Positions 16,639 through 24,596 of a stretch of DNA of 64,000 bases are shown piece after piece (within the stretch, counting starts at the first letter, position 1; every line of letters begins with the position of its first letter). The DNA is taken from NCBI RefSeq assembly GCF_009707325.1, contig NZ_CP046103.1, forward strand, positions 2,770,012 through 2,834,011, in the 5' to 3' direction. The notes below the pieces were generated by a model, which saw only the letters and a program-made list of their open reading frames with translations, was not told the DNA's origin and ran no database searches. The position numbers and the translations under genes are program-made. The stretch is from Pseudomonas sp. IB20. GTDB taxonomy: Bacteria; Pseudomonadota; Gammaproteobacteria; Pseudomonadales; Pseudomonadaceae.

Positions 16639-16989
16639 TACCTGAGTTCGAAAGTTGTGGCGGAAGTTGGTTGTCTGCCCCATCTGCCTGCATTCCGCGC
16701 AGCAAACGCGTATTGGCGTGATCACGCAGAAAAAATGCACGGTGAAGAAAACCCAATTAAGAAGAGTCAAACATGATGCGTGGACAACGCAGGCTCTTCT
16801 TAATTAACTCTGTATCAAACTAATTTCATCATCTTCACACTGTCACCTCACTGTGAATTATCTTTTAATGCCGCTCACCCACTATTTTGCTTGAGCCTGA
16901 CAAAATTACTTTTTCACTGCGCGATTGCCAACTGTCAACATTCACAGTTCTTTAGAGGCATTCGCAATAACAAAGCGTCACGTGATGCA
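16639..16989. repeat. AT-rich gap with long inverted repeat
   Basis: About 350 bp without a gene. It holds a perfect 12-bp inverted repeat, AATTAAGAAGAG (16755-16766) and CTCTTCTTAATT (16794-16805), whose 27-nt loop contains a smaller GCGT/ACGC stem. The right half is AT-rich. No promoter or terminator can be assigned with certainty. Confidence 0.55.
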
Positions 16990-17807
16990 CTATTTAAAAA
17001 ACTGACTCGGCGTCTTGCCAAACTGCTTCTTGAACATGCTGGTAAAGGCACTTGGGCTTTCATAGCCCAACTCGAGGCCACTCGATGATCTTCTCCCCTA
17101 CCGCAATGCGCTAGCGCCAGCAGCAAGCGTGCTTGTTGGCGCCATTGGCCGAAGGTCAGGCCGGTTTCCTTGCGAAACAAGCGCTGGATGGTTTTCTGAT
17201 CCAGGTCCAGTCGCTCGCTCCAATCCGCCACCGTCGAGGCATCGCCCGGCTCCTGTTGCAGCGCCTGGCAAATACGATTGATGCGCAGGTCGACTGGCTG
17301 CGGCAGCGACAGCGGCAAGGCCGGCAGGATGGCGAGCTCGTCGAGGATCAGGTGCATGATTCGGGCGTCGCGCGAATCCTCGGCGTACGGCGGCTTCAAG
17401 CTGACCGAGGCCTTGATCAGCTCGCTCAGCAATGGCGACACACTCACGGTCTTGGGTTCGCTGGGCAAATTGGGAAAGCGGTCCGGGCGCACAAACACGC
17501 TGCGCATCTTCAGGGTGCCCACGCAGCGCAGTGAATGGACTTGCCCGCAGGGCATCCAGAAGCCGCGATTGGGCGGCACCGTCCATTGGTTCAGCGCCGA
17601 ATACACCACCATCACGCCTTCGACGGCGTAGAGCAGTTGATGCTTCTCGTGGCTATGCTCGGGGATCACCCAGTTTTCGGGGTAATCGGTGGCGGAACTG
17701 ATCACAGCCCAGTCGCCTTCGTCGATCTCCCGCAGAAATACATCCAGTGATTTGATGATTTCGCCCTTTTTGCGATGGTTAGCGCCCGAATTACGCGAGA
17801 CAGGCAT
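16990..17807 (-). pseudogene. AraC-family regulator, frameshifted near its C-terminus
   Basis: From ATG 17807 the frame encodes a cupin sensor (WVIPEHSHEKHQLLYAVEGV) and the first HTH (ASTVADWSERLDLDQKTIQRLF, RKETGLTFGQWRQQARLLLAL). Then, between 17110 and 17070, the frame breaks: GAGAAGATCATCGAG still encodes EKIIE in one other frame, and ELGYESPSAFTSMFKKQFGK followed by TPSQFFK continues in a third frame to a TAG at 16990-16992. At least three small deletions within 40 bp separate the pieces. It may be truly broken, or the indels may be sequencing errors. It diverges from the MFS gene at 17905, its likely target. Confidence 0.75.
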
Positions 17808-17904
17808 TTTCTGCGAATCTAGCATAAACGCCGCAACATTTAGAAACGGGCAGCGCGCTAAAGTACGCACTGCCCCTGTTCGCTGCCTTGTATGGAATGC
17901 CTGC

Positions 17905-19116
17905 ATGTCGAGCCTGACCGCGCCACCCGCCACAGCAACCACTACGCCGCAAATAAGCCCCTTGGTCATGCGCGTCCTTGGCGCCTGCGCCCTGGCGCAC
18001 ATGATCAATGACCTGATCCAGGCCGTGTTGCCATCGATCTACCCGATGCTCAAGGCCAACTACGGGCTGAGCTTTACCCAAGTCGGCCTGATCACCCTCA
18101 CCTTCCAACTGACCGCGTCCTTGCTGCAACCCTGGATCGGTTACCACACCGACCGCCACCCCAAGCCCTGGCTGTTGCCGGCGGGCATGGTGTGCACGTT
18201 GGTCGGCATCCTGCTGCTGGCGTTTGTCGGCACCTTCCCGTTGATCCTGTTGGCGGCGGCGCTGGTCGGTGTCGGCTCGTCGACCTTCCACCCGGAAACC
18301 TCACGCGTGGCGCGCCTGGCCTCGGGCGGGCGTTATGGCCTGGCACAATCGACCTTCCAGGTCGGCGGCAACACCGGCAGCGCCTTCGGCCCATTGCTGG
18401 CGGCGGCGATCATCATTCCGTACGGCCAAACTCATATCGCCTGGTTCGGGCTGTTCGCCGTGTTCGCGATCATGGTGCTGTACGGCTTGAGCCGTTGGTA
18501 CCGCCACCACCTCAACCTGTTCAAACTCAAGCAAGGCGGCAAGGCCACCCACGGTTTGTCAAAAGGCCGCGTGACCTTTGCCTTGGTGGTATTGGCGCTG
18601 CTGGTGTTCTCCAAATACTTCTACATGACCAGCCTCACCAGCTACTTCACCTTTTACCTGATCGAGAAGTTCCACCTGTCGGTGGCCAGCTCGCAGATGT
18701 ACCTGTTCCTGTTCCTCGGCGCGGTGGCCGTCGGCACCTTTGCCGGTGGCCCGATTGGCGACAAGATCGGGCGCAAGAAAGTCATCTGGTTCTCGATCCT
18801 GGGCGCCGCGCCCTTCACCCTGGCCCTGCCCTACGTTGACCTGTTCTGGACCGCCGTGCTCAGCGTGGTGATCGGCTTCATCATCGCCTCGGCCTTTTCG
18901 GCCATCGTGGTCTTTGCCCAGGAACTGGTGCCGGGCAATGTGGGGATGATCGCGGGTATCTTCTTCGGCCTGATGTTTGGCTTCAGCGGCATTGGCGCCG
19001 CGTTGCTCGGCTTGCTGGCCGACAACCACGGCATCGAGTACGTCTATAAAATCTGCTCGTTCCTGCCGTTGGCGGGCATCCTGACGATCTTGCTGCCCTC
19101 GACCAAAGGCGTCTGA
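17905..19116 (+). CDS. MFS transporter, fosmidomycin-resistance (Fsr)-like
   Basis: 403 aa, 12 membrane segments. Family features are ALAHMINDLIQAVLPSIYPML at helix 1, QLTASLLQPWIGYHTDRHPK (loop 2-3 motif), VGVGSSTFHPETSRVARLAS after helix 4 (the diagnostic FHPE of Fsr carriers) and GGPIGDKIGRKKVIWFSILG. Fsr-like proteins export drugs such as fosmidomycin; natural substrates are unclear. The first ATG in frame matching the protein start is 17905. A divergent AraC-type gene 98 bp away is the likely regulator. Confidence 0.87.
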   Translation: MSSLTAPPATATTTPQISPLVMRVLGACALAHMINDLIQAVLPSIYPMLKANYGLSFTQVGLITLTFQLTASLLQPWIGYHTDRHPKPWLLPAGMVCTLVGILLLAFVGTFPLILLAAALVGVGSSTFHPETSRVARLASGGRYGLAQSTFQVGGNTGSAFGPLLAAAIIIPYGQTHIAWFGLFAVFAIMVLYGLSRWYRHHLNLFKLKQGGKATHGLSKGRVTFALVVLALLVFSKYFYMTSLTSYFTFYLIEKFHLSVASSQMYLFLFLGAVAVGTFAGGPIGDKIGRKKVIWFSILGAAPFTLALPYVDLFWTAVLSVVIGFIIASAFSAIVVFAQELVPGNVGMIAGIFFGLMFGFSGIGAALLGLLADNHGIEYVYKICSFLPLAGILTILLPSTKGV

Positions 19117-19187
19117 CCGGCCGAACCCCGACGCTGTTACCGCACCGGGGCCGGCTCGCCCAGCTAATTGTGGCAAGCCGGCTTCCT

Positions 19188-19216
19188 GTGGCGAGCGGGC
19201 TTGCCCGGCTCGCCAC
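19188..19216. repeat. REP hairpin
   Basis: GTGGCGAG (19188-19195) and CTCGCCAC (19209-19216) flank CGGGCTTGCCCGG, the REP core. It lies between the convergent ends of the MFS and MAPEG genes, where such elements can also stop or protect transcripts. Confidence 0.75.
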
Positions 19217-19240
19217 ATCGAATGCGAACGATGGCGCTTT

Positions 19241-19663
19241 TTATATCAGCCTGGAAACCACCATGGCGCCGAGACCGAAGAGGCACATCACACCTACAAC
19301 GTAAGCTACTGTACGCCAGGGTTGCTGCCCTGCCAGATACGTCACCGTGTGTACCAGACGAGCCGCTGTAAACCCGCCGAACAACCAGACCGTGACGACA
19401 CTGGAACTCCCCACTGCCACGCACAACCCGCCCAACACAAAAAACAGCGGAATGTTCTCCAGATCATTCGCCCAGGCCTTTTTCGCTCTGCTGACGTGTG
19501 GCAGTTCTTCCGGTTGCGCTGAGCGGCTGAAAAAAGCTGCATCCTCAAGGTTGGTAAACGCCAGCCCCCGAATTCGGAAGAAACCCTGGTAGCAAGAAAT
19601 CGCAAACATCTTCAGGCACAGCACTAGCACGCACCCTGCGTAGATAGGCAGCAGTTCATTCAT
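19241..19663 (-). CDS. MAPEG-family membrane protein
   Basis: 140 aa with four membrane spans. NELLPIYAGCVLVLCLKMFAISCYQGFFRIR opens the MAPEG fold (membrane-associated eicosanoid/glutathione metabolism), and RAKKAWANDLENIPLFFVLG carries the conserved R-A-x-x-N-x-x-E-N-x-P signature. Bacterial members are glutathione transferase/peroxidase-like, with roles in lipid hydroperoxide removal proposed but mostly untested. An earlier ATG at 19675 is possible; I prefer 19663, where similarity starts. It overlaps the end of the upstream DUF2834 gene, so the two are translated together. Confidence 0.82.
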   Translation of the reverse strand: MNELLPIYAGCVLVLCLKMFAISCYQGFFRIRGLAFTNLEDAAFFSRSAQPEELPHVSRAKKAWANDLENIPLFFVLGGLCVAVGSSSVVTVWLFGGFTAARLVHTVTYLAGQQPWRTVAYVVGVMCLFGLGAMVVSRLI

Positions 19664-19961
19664 CTCGGTACCCATTCACGACGATGTAAAGCAACGGCCC
19701 CACCGACACAAACACCACCGTCAGCAAAAAGTACGGCACCACGCAGGCAACCGAACGCCCTCGCCCGCGCGCATCCCGGTACATCCACACACACGCCAGC
19801 AGCGCCATCAGATACAGGTCGATCACCACCTGCGCGGTGTCCGGCCGAGACATCAGTTCCCGCCCGAACGCCAGCAGCGATTGCTCGGCCGTGAGCATCG
19901 TGACCAGTGTGTACAGCGAAAATCCCAGCAAACCGGCCAAGGCGAAATAGGGTCTGTGCAT
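19656..19961 (-). CDS. DUF2834-type small membrane protein
   Basis: 101 aa with three hydrophobic segments (YFALAGLLGFSLYTLVTMLT, VVIDLYLMALLACVWMYRD, PYFLLTVVFVSVGPLLYIVV). The arrangement and the DLYLMALLACVWMYRDARGR motif fit DUF2834. The start ATG at 19961 has GGAAGG 5-6 nt upstream. It overlaps the MAPEG gene downstream and diverges from the XRE/MmyB regulator, with a perfect palindrome in between. Function unknown. Confidence 0.78.
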   Translation of the reverse strand: MHRPYFALAGLLGFSLYTLVTMLTAEQSLLAFGRELMSRPDTAQVVIDLYLMALLACVWMYRDARGRGRSVACVVPYFLLTVVFVSVGPLLYIVVNGYRDE

Positions 19962-20018
19962 GGTGCCTTCCTTGAAATGATCAAGGCTCAACATAGTGAT
20001 AAGGTTGCGCCTCTCGCA

Positions 20019-20035
20019 ATGACCTCGGAGGTCAT
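20019..20035. promoter_or_regulatory. 17-bp perfect palindrome, likely operator of the XRE regulator
   Basis: ATGACCTCGGAGGTCAT is fully symmetrical around a central G and lies between the DUF2834/MAPEG pair and the divergent XRE regulator, only 10 bp before the regulator ATG. Binding there would block translation-proximal transcription of the regulator and control the divergent pair. Confidence 0.65.
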
Positions 20036-20044
20036 AATCTGGCC

Positions 20045-20833
20045 ATGGATACCCCTTCAACTGCCGGCCAACACCTGCGCCAATTGCGCCGACACGCCCA
20101 ACTGAGCCAGCTGGACCTGGCTTTGATCACGGGTGTTTCCCAGCGCCATCTCAGCTGCATCGAAACCGGCCGCGCCAAGCCGAGCCCGGGCACGTTGCAT
20201 GCGTTGCTCATGGCCCTGGACGCCCCGCTGGAGCAATGCAACCGCGTGTTCCTCGCCGCCGGTTATGCGCCGCGCTACACCGCTACACCGCTCGCGTCAC
20301 CGGCCATGGCCGCCATTCGTGAAGCGGTCAGCCACGTGTTGCACGCCAACAACCCCGCCCCGGCGATTCTGCTGGGCAGCCAGTGGGAAGTCCTCGCCAC
20401 CAATGCCAGTACCTGCGTTTTATTTGAGCTGGTGGGGATCAAAGCGAATGCGGCCAACGAGCTAAACCTGCTGACAACCCTGCTGCAAACCGGCGGCCTG
20501 GGTGATCACCTGATCAACGCCGAAGAGATCCGCACCGTCGCCTGGCAACGCGCCACGCGCGAGGCTCTGGGCAACCCGGCACTGGCGGCGTTGCTGGCGA
20601 GTTTGCCGGCGCCGCCCCGTACCGAACTGCCCATCGACATGCCGCCACTGGTGTTGACGCGTATCCGCTCAAGCCGGGGCGAGCTGAACTTCCTGTCGAC
20701 CTTCACCACGTTCGGCATGCCCCAGGACATCACGCTCACCTCGCTGCGTATCGAACATCTGATTCCGGCTGACGAGCCCACGTGGCAAGTGATGCGCGCT
20801 GGCTATGCGGATTATGCCGCGCTGGTTTTGTGA
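20045..20833 (+). CDS. XRE regulator with MmyB-like ligand domain
   Basis: 262 aa. An N-terminal XRE HTH (LRQLRRHAQLSQLDLALITGVSQRHLSCIETGRAKPSPGTL in segments, residues 10-50) is followed by the MmyB-like domain, with ILLGSQWEVLATN near residue 115 and ELNFLSTFTTFGMPQDITL near 225. These actinobacterial/pseudomonad regulators are thought to bind fatty-acid-like ligands and often control neighbouring dehydrogenases or membrane enzymes. The divergent DUF2834-MAPEG pair and the palindrome at 20019 are the probable target. Confidence 0.87.
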   Translation: MDTPSTAGQHLRQLRRHAQLSQLDLALITGVSQRHLSCIETGRAKPSPGTLHALLMALDAPLEQCNRVFLAAGYAPRYTATPLASPAMAAIREAVSHVLHANNPAPAILLGSQWEVLATNASTCVLFELVGIKANAANELNLLTTLLQTGGLGDHLINAEEIRTVAWQRATREALGNPALAALLASLPAPPRTELPIDMPPLVLTRIRSSRGELNFLSTFTTFGMPQDITLTSLRIEHLIPADEPTWQVMRAGYADYAALVL

Positions 20834-20891
20834 AATATCTGTACGTAGACTGCCGCCATACCTCCCACTTGAAGGCGGCGAAAAACACGTG

Positions 20892-22598
20892 ATGCACGTT
20901 ACTGAAGTTTCCATTGCCCAACTGCGCGCGGCACTTGAAAGCGGCCAGACCACTGCCGTAGAACTGGTCCAGGCTTACCTGGCGCGGATCGAGGCCTATG
21001 ACGGCGCGCAGACCGCCACCGCCTTGAATGCCGTGGTGGTGCGCAATCCCGAGGCGCTCAAAGAAGCCCAGGCGTGCGATGCACGTCGGGCCAAAGGCGA
21101 AACCTTGGGGCCATTGGACGGTATTCCCTACACCGCCAAAGACAGCTATTTGGTCAAGGGCCTGACGGCAGCTTCCGGCAGCCCGGCCTTCGCCAAACTG
21201 GTGGCGCAGCGTGACGCCTTCACCATTGAACGCCTGCGCGCCGGCGGCGCCATCTGCCTGGGCAAGACCAATATGCCGCCGATGGCCAACGGCGGGATGC
21301 AGCGCGGCGTGTATGGCCGCGCAGAAAGCCCGTATAACGCCGGCTACCTCACCGCACCGTTTGCCTCCGGTTCCTCCAACGGCGCGGGCACGGCAACGGC
21401 TGCCAGCTTCGCCGCCTTCGGCCTGGCCGAAGAAACCTGGTCAAGCGGGCGCGGCCCGGCGTCCAACAATGGCTTGTGTGCCTACACGCCGTCGCGCGGG
21501 GTAATTTCGGTGCGCGGTAACTGGCCGTTGACGCCAACCATGGACGTGGTGGTGCCGTATGCGCGCACCATGGCCGACTTGCTCGAAGTACTCGACGTGG
21601 TGGTCGCCGACGACCCCGACACCCGTGGCGACCTGTGGCGCCTGCAACCCTGGGTGCCAATCCCCAGCGTGGCTTCGGTGCGCCCGGCGTCTTATGCGGA
21701 GCTGGCGGTGAGCAGTGAATCCCTCGCTGGCAAACGTTTCGGCGTGCCGCGCATGTACATCAACGCCGACCCCGACGCCGGCACCAGCGAAAAGCCTGGG
21801 ATCGGCGGGCCGACTGGGCAAAAGATCAACACCCGCGCCAGCGTCATCGACCTGTGGCAGGACGCGCGCCAGGCGCTGGAAGCCGCTGGGGCTGAAGTGA
21901 TCGAGGTGGATTTCCCGCTGGTGTCCAACTGCGAAGGCGACCGCCCTGGCGCGCCGACCGTATTTACCCGCGGCCTGGTCTCTAAGGAATTTCTGCACGA
22001 CGAATTGTGGGAGCTGTCGGCCTGGGCGTTCGATGACTTCCTGCGCGCCAACGACGACCCGCACCTGAACCGCCTGGCTGACGTGGACGGGCCGAAAATC
22101 TTCCCACACGACCCCGGCACCCTGCCCAACCGTGAAGACGACCTGGCCGCCGGCATGGACGAATACGTGCGCATGGCCGAGCGCGGCATCACGCCGTGGA
22201 ACGAGATCAGCACCGTGCCGGATGGCCTGCGTGGCCTGGAGCAAACCCGGCGCATCGACCTGGAAGACTGGATGGACACGCTGGGGCTGGACGCGGTGCT
22301 GTTCCCCACCGTGGCCGACGTTGGCCCGGCGGATGCCGATGTTAACGAAGCCAGCGCCGACATTGCCTGGAGCAACGGCGTCTGGGTGGCCAACGGCAAC
22401 CTCGCGATTCGCCACCTGGGCGTGCCCACCGTCACCGTGCCGATGGGCGTGATGGCAGACATCGGCATGCCGGTGGGGCTGACCTTCGCCGGGCGTGCCT
22501 ATGACGACTCGGCGCTGCTGCGGTTTGCGTGCGCGTATGAAGCCACCGGCAGCAAACGCCAGATCCCACCGCGCACGCCGCCGCTGACAGCAGAATAA
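20892..22598 (+). CDS. Amidase (amidase-signature family)
   Basis: 568 aa. The Ser-cisSer-Lys triad of the amidase-signature family is visible: Lys in GIPYTAKDSY, and the signature segment ASGSSNGAGTATAASFAAFG continuing with LAEETWSSGRGPASNNGL, which holds cis-Ser and nucleophile. YTPSRGVISVRGNWPLTPTMD follows as usual. It is longer than GatA-type proteins and has an insertion of about 100 residues in the C-terminal half (DEYVRMAERGITPWNEIS). It hydrolyses an unidentified amide. I start at ATG 20892 (MHVTEVSIAQLRAAL). It lies 58 bp after the XRE gene on the same strand. Confidence 0.85.
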   Translation: MHVTEVSIAQLRAALESGQTTAVELVQAYLARIEAYDGAQTATALNAVVVRNPEALKEAQACDARRAKGETLGPLDGIPYTAKDSYLVKGLTAASGSPAFAKLVAQRDAFTIERLRAGGAICLGKTNMPPMANGGMQRGVYGRAESPYNAGYLTAPFASGSSNGAGTATAASFAAFGLAEETWSSGRGPASNNGLCAYTPSRGVISVRGNWPLTPTMDVVVPYARTMADLLEVLDVVVADDPDTRGDLWRLQPWVPIPSVASVRPASYAELAVSSESLAGKRFGVPRMYINADPDAGTSEKPGIGGPTGQKINTRASVIDLWQDARQALEAAGAEVIEVDFPLVSNCEGDRPGAPTVFTRGLVSKEFLHDELWELSAWAFDDFLRANDDPHLNRLADVDGPKIFPHDPGTLPNREDDLAAGMDEYVRMAERGITPWNEISTVPDGLRGLEQTRRIDLEDWMDTLGLDAVLFPTVADVGPADADVNEASADIAWSNGVWVANGNLAIRHLGVPTVTVPMGVMADIGMPVGLTFAGRAYDDSALLRFACAYEATGSKRQIPPRTPPLTAE

Positions 22599-22613
22599 AC
22601 GCGGGCAAAAAAA

Positions 22614-22640
22614 TGTGGGAGCGGCTTGCTCGCGAAAGCG
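22614..22640 (+). repeat. Single REP unit
   Basis: TGTGGGAGCGGCTTGCTCGC (22614-22633) directly after the amidase stop, an unpaired REP of the same family as those at 22802 and 29477. Confidence 0.65.
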
Positions 22641-22722
22641 TGTGAAGTGCGCCCCAAAAGTTGGACAGCTAATGGTTAGGCTACCGCGGACCGGGTTCTG
22701 TAAGCCACAGGGCTCAGCCAAG
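22641..22722. mobile_element. Remnant of an IS3-family insertion sequence end
   Basis: TGAAGTGCGCCCCAAAAGTT followed by GGACAGCTAA looks like an IS3-family terminal inverted repeat. The adjacent bases on the minus strand read as a typical IS3 3' end. No transposase or second end remains. The boundaries are approximate and the call rests on recognising the terminus. Confidence 0.45.
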
Positions 22723-22751
22723 CTTCGTTTTGCGCTCCCACATGCTTCAAA

Positions 22752-22798
22752 TCAAGTGATGCAGGGCACGGCGATCAGTAGCAGGCTAAACGCGGTCC
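22752..22798 (-). pseudogene. Fragment of a second CPBP-protease gene 3' end
   Basis: The minus strand reads TAFSLLLIAVPCIT then TGA at 22752-22754. The intact downstream gene ends GTAILLIAVPYMA. The similar bases (ATGCAGGGCACGGCGATCAG against ATGTAGGGCACGGCAATCAG) show that a related gene end was left here, probably by tandem duplication followed by deletion. Confidence 0.5.
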
Positions 22799-22801
22799 AA
22801 A

Positions 22802-22890
22802 TGTGGGAGCTGGCTTGCCTGCGATAGCGGTGGATCAGTTGGCCTAGTTGTCACTGAAAGATAGCCATCGCAGGCAAGCCCGCTCCCACA
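22802..22890. repeat. REPIN (paired inverted REPs)
   Basis: TGTGGGAGCTGGCTTGCCTG with CGATAGC (22802-22828) and the inverse ATCGCAGGCAAGCCCGCTCC with CACA (22867-22890) enclose a 38-bp spacer. This is the standard paired arrangement seen elsewhere in this window. Confidence 0.8.
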
Positions 22891-22909
22891 GATTTTGCTG
22901 TGTTTCAAC

Positions 22910-23647
22910 TCAAGCCATGTAGGGCACGGCAATCAGCAAGATTGCCGTGCCGTGGGTGGCGGTCGCCGCCAGTACGCCATAGCGCAGGCGCACCAGCGCG
23001 CAGGCCAACCCTTCGATCAGGGTGAACAGCAACACCGGCCAGCCGAGTTGGGTCACGCTCAGTGCCAGGAATGCATGGCAGGCCGCAAAGGCTACGCCGC
23101 TGATCAATGCCGCACGCAATGGTGTCAGTTGTTGCTCCAGGTAACCCTGCAAGAACCCGCGAAACAGCACCTCTTCCAATGCATTAGCGCCATAGGCCAA
23201 GACCACCATGCCCGGCAGCCAAACCCAGTAGCCATGGATCTCGCTGGCCTCGATGCCTTGGTAAACCCGCAGCGGCACACCGATCAAACAGCCAACTATC
23301 AGCCCTGCACCCAGGCCAACAACCGGGTTGCCGATGGTCCAGCGCACCAGCCGCCACAACTCCGGCGCGATGCGTGCCAACAGCATAATCAGCAACACCG
23401 ACAGCCCGCCCAGTACCGCCAGCACAAACGCATTGGCGCTGAATGCAATCTGCACCTCGCGGCTGAGCGCCCACAGGCCCATCGGCGTCATTGCATCACG
23501 CATCAACACGAACGCCGCCAACAAGATCAGGATGCGCATCGCAGTCAGCACCCTGGGCGTCAGCGCAAACCACACGCCAAACAACACCAGCCCAGGCGCT
23601 ACGTAGGTGGCGTAGTTGATCAGTACCACCAAGCCCTGAGTGATCAT
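22910..23647 (-). CDS. CPBP-family intramembrane glutamic protease
   Basis: 245 aa with about eight hydrophobic segments. Motif 1 EEVLFRGF (paired Glu, Arg) and motif 2 FAACHAFLAL (His) of the CPBP/Rce1 family are present, and ATHGTAILL may supply motif 4. Such proteins cleave membrane-bound substrates or protect against bacteriocins; the target is unknown. I use the ATG at 23647; a TTG 27 bp upstream would overlap the RidA stop. It lies in one direction with ridA-like and DUF6434-like genes. Confidence 0.82.
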   Translation of the reverse strand: MITQGLVVLINYATYVAPGLVLFGVWFALTPRVLTAMRILILLAAFVLMRDAMTPMGLWALSREVQIAFSANAFVLAVLGGLSVLLIMLLARIAPELWRLVRWTIGNPVVGLGAGLIVGCLIGVPLRVYQGIEASEIHGYWVWLPGMVVLAYGANALEEVLFRGFLQGYLEQQLTPLRAALISGVAFAACHAFLALSVTQLGWPVLLFTLIEGLACALVRLRYGVLAATATHGTAILLIAVPYMA

Positions 23648-23654
23648 GCGTGAG

Positions 23655-24125
23655 TCAACCGTGAGCCACGGCAATCATGTCGATCTCCACCGCCGCCGAC
23701 TTCGGCAACTGCATCACCCCCAGCGACGTACGCGTATGTACCCCGGCGCTGCCGAGAATCTCGTGCAACAGGTCCGAGGCACCGTTGGCCACTTCACTTT
23801 GCTGATCAAAATCTTCAGCGCTGCGCACATACACGTTGATGCGCGGGATGGCCTTGATCTGGTCCAGCGAACCCAGCGCCTGCTTGAGCAAGCCCAGGCA
23901 ACGCAACGCGCTGATACCGGCGGCGATTTGCGCCTGGGCCAGGGTCAGGCTGTCGCCGACTTTGCCCGGCAGCACGATGGTGTCTCCCACACGGGGAATC
24001 TGGCCGCTGATGTACAAGTGGTTGCCCTCGCGCACCCACGGCGTGTAGTTGCCGCCGATTTTGAATTCGTTCAGCTGATAGCCAATGCGCTGTTGAGCGG
24101 CCTGGTATTTTTCGTCGCGTGTCAT
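23655..24125 (-). CDS. RidA-family enamine/imine deaminase-like protein
   Basis: 156 aa from ATG 24125 (MTRDEKYQAA). YISGQIPRVGDTIVLPGKVG and LRCLGLLKQALGSLDQIKAI plus INVYVRS and a C-terminal VEIDMIAVAHG are RidA/YjgF features. The catalytic Arg used by RidA-type deaminases is not clear: the usual R in NVYxxx..C-x-x-R is replaced by a region GVMQLPKSAAVEID, so this is more like the RidA 5-7 subfamilies without deaminase activity. Its start overlaps the stop of the upstream DUF6434-like gene by 4 bp. Confidence 0.82.
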   Translation of the reverse strand: MTRDEKYQAAQQRIGYQLNEFKIGGNYTPWVREGNHLYISGQIPRVGDTIVLPGKVGDSLTLAQAQIAAGISALRCLGLLKQALGSLDQIKAIPRINVYVRSAEDFDQQSEVANGASDLLHEILGSAGVHTRTSLGVMQLPKSAAVEIDMIAVAHG

Positions 24126-24340
24126 GGGCGTGAGTCCTCGTTTCGACGTTGCCACTCAACCACCACATCGCCCAGGGTCTTGGGAATGTCGTTGCGAATC
24201 CAGGCCATGAATGGCCGGTCGAACTTGAACGCGGGGCCACAGTGTAAAAGCATGAAGCGGCGTACGTTCTGGGTATTTTTGTAGTGTGGCGTCACGGGCG
24301 TAGCGCGGGTGATGGGGTCGCTGTGCCAGTCAAAATCCAT
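24122..24340 (-). CDS. Small DUF6434-like protein
   Basis: 72 aa from ATG 24340 (a GTG nine bases upstream is possible). FDWHSDPITRATPVTPHYKN then TQNVRRFMLLHCGPAFKFDR and FMAWIRNDIPKTLGDVVVEW is the compact domain that I know as the C-terminal DUF6434 domain, often attached to SAP domains. Here it stands alone and is coupled (ATGA) to the RidA gene. Cytoplasmic; function unknown. Confidence 0.7.
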   Translation of the reverse strand: MDFDWHSDPITRATPVTPHYKNTQNVRRFMLLHCGPAFKFDRPFMAWIRNDIPKTLGDVVVEWQRRNEDSRP

Positions 24341-24541
24341 AGTGTTCACCGGGCGATTGTTGTTTCGGCAGTAGCATAGCGATGTGCTACTTGGGCAGGA
24401 AGCGGCAAGATCAGTCCTTGAAACCCACCCAATGTGTTGGGATATCGTACAAGGGCAACAGACTCTTAAAATGCCTTTTAGCCCATCACTTTCAAATATT
24501 TCAAATTTTCACTTTCCTTCACCGCTCGAAATATTGCATGG

Positions 24542-24565
24542 TTGTACGACAACTTAAATTGTCGT
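24542..24565. promoter_or_regulatory. GntR/FadR-type operator and inverted repeat
   Basis: TTGTACGACAA (24542-24552) fits TNGTNNNACNA. ACGACAA and TTGTCGT (24546-24552, 24559-24565) form a wider inverted repeat. It lies 31 bp before the secreted NTF2-like gene in an AT-rich gap (24350-24596) that has no gene. Confidence 0.45.
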
Positions 24566-24596
24566 GTTCGCCCCTAACAACAATAAGGAAGCACCC

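Noticed and set aside
21441..22721. Long minus-strand open frame antisense to the amidase
   Set aside because: Composition typical of an antisense shadow, while the amidase motifs on the plus strand are clear.
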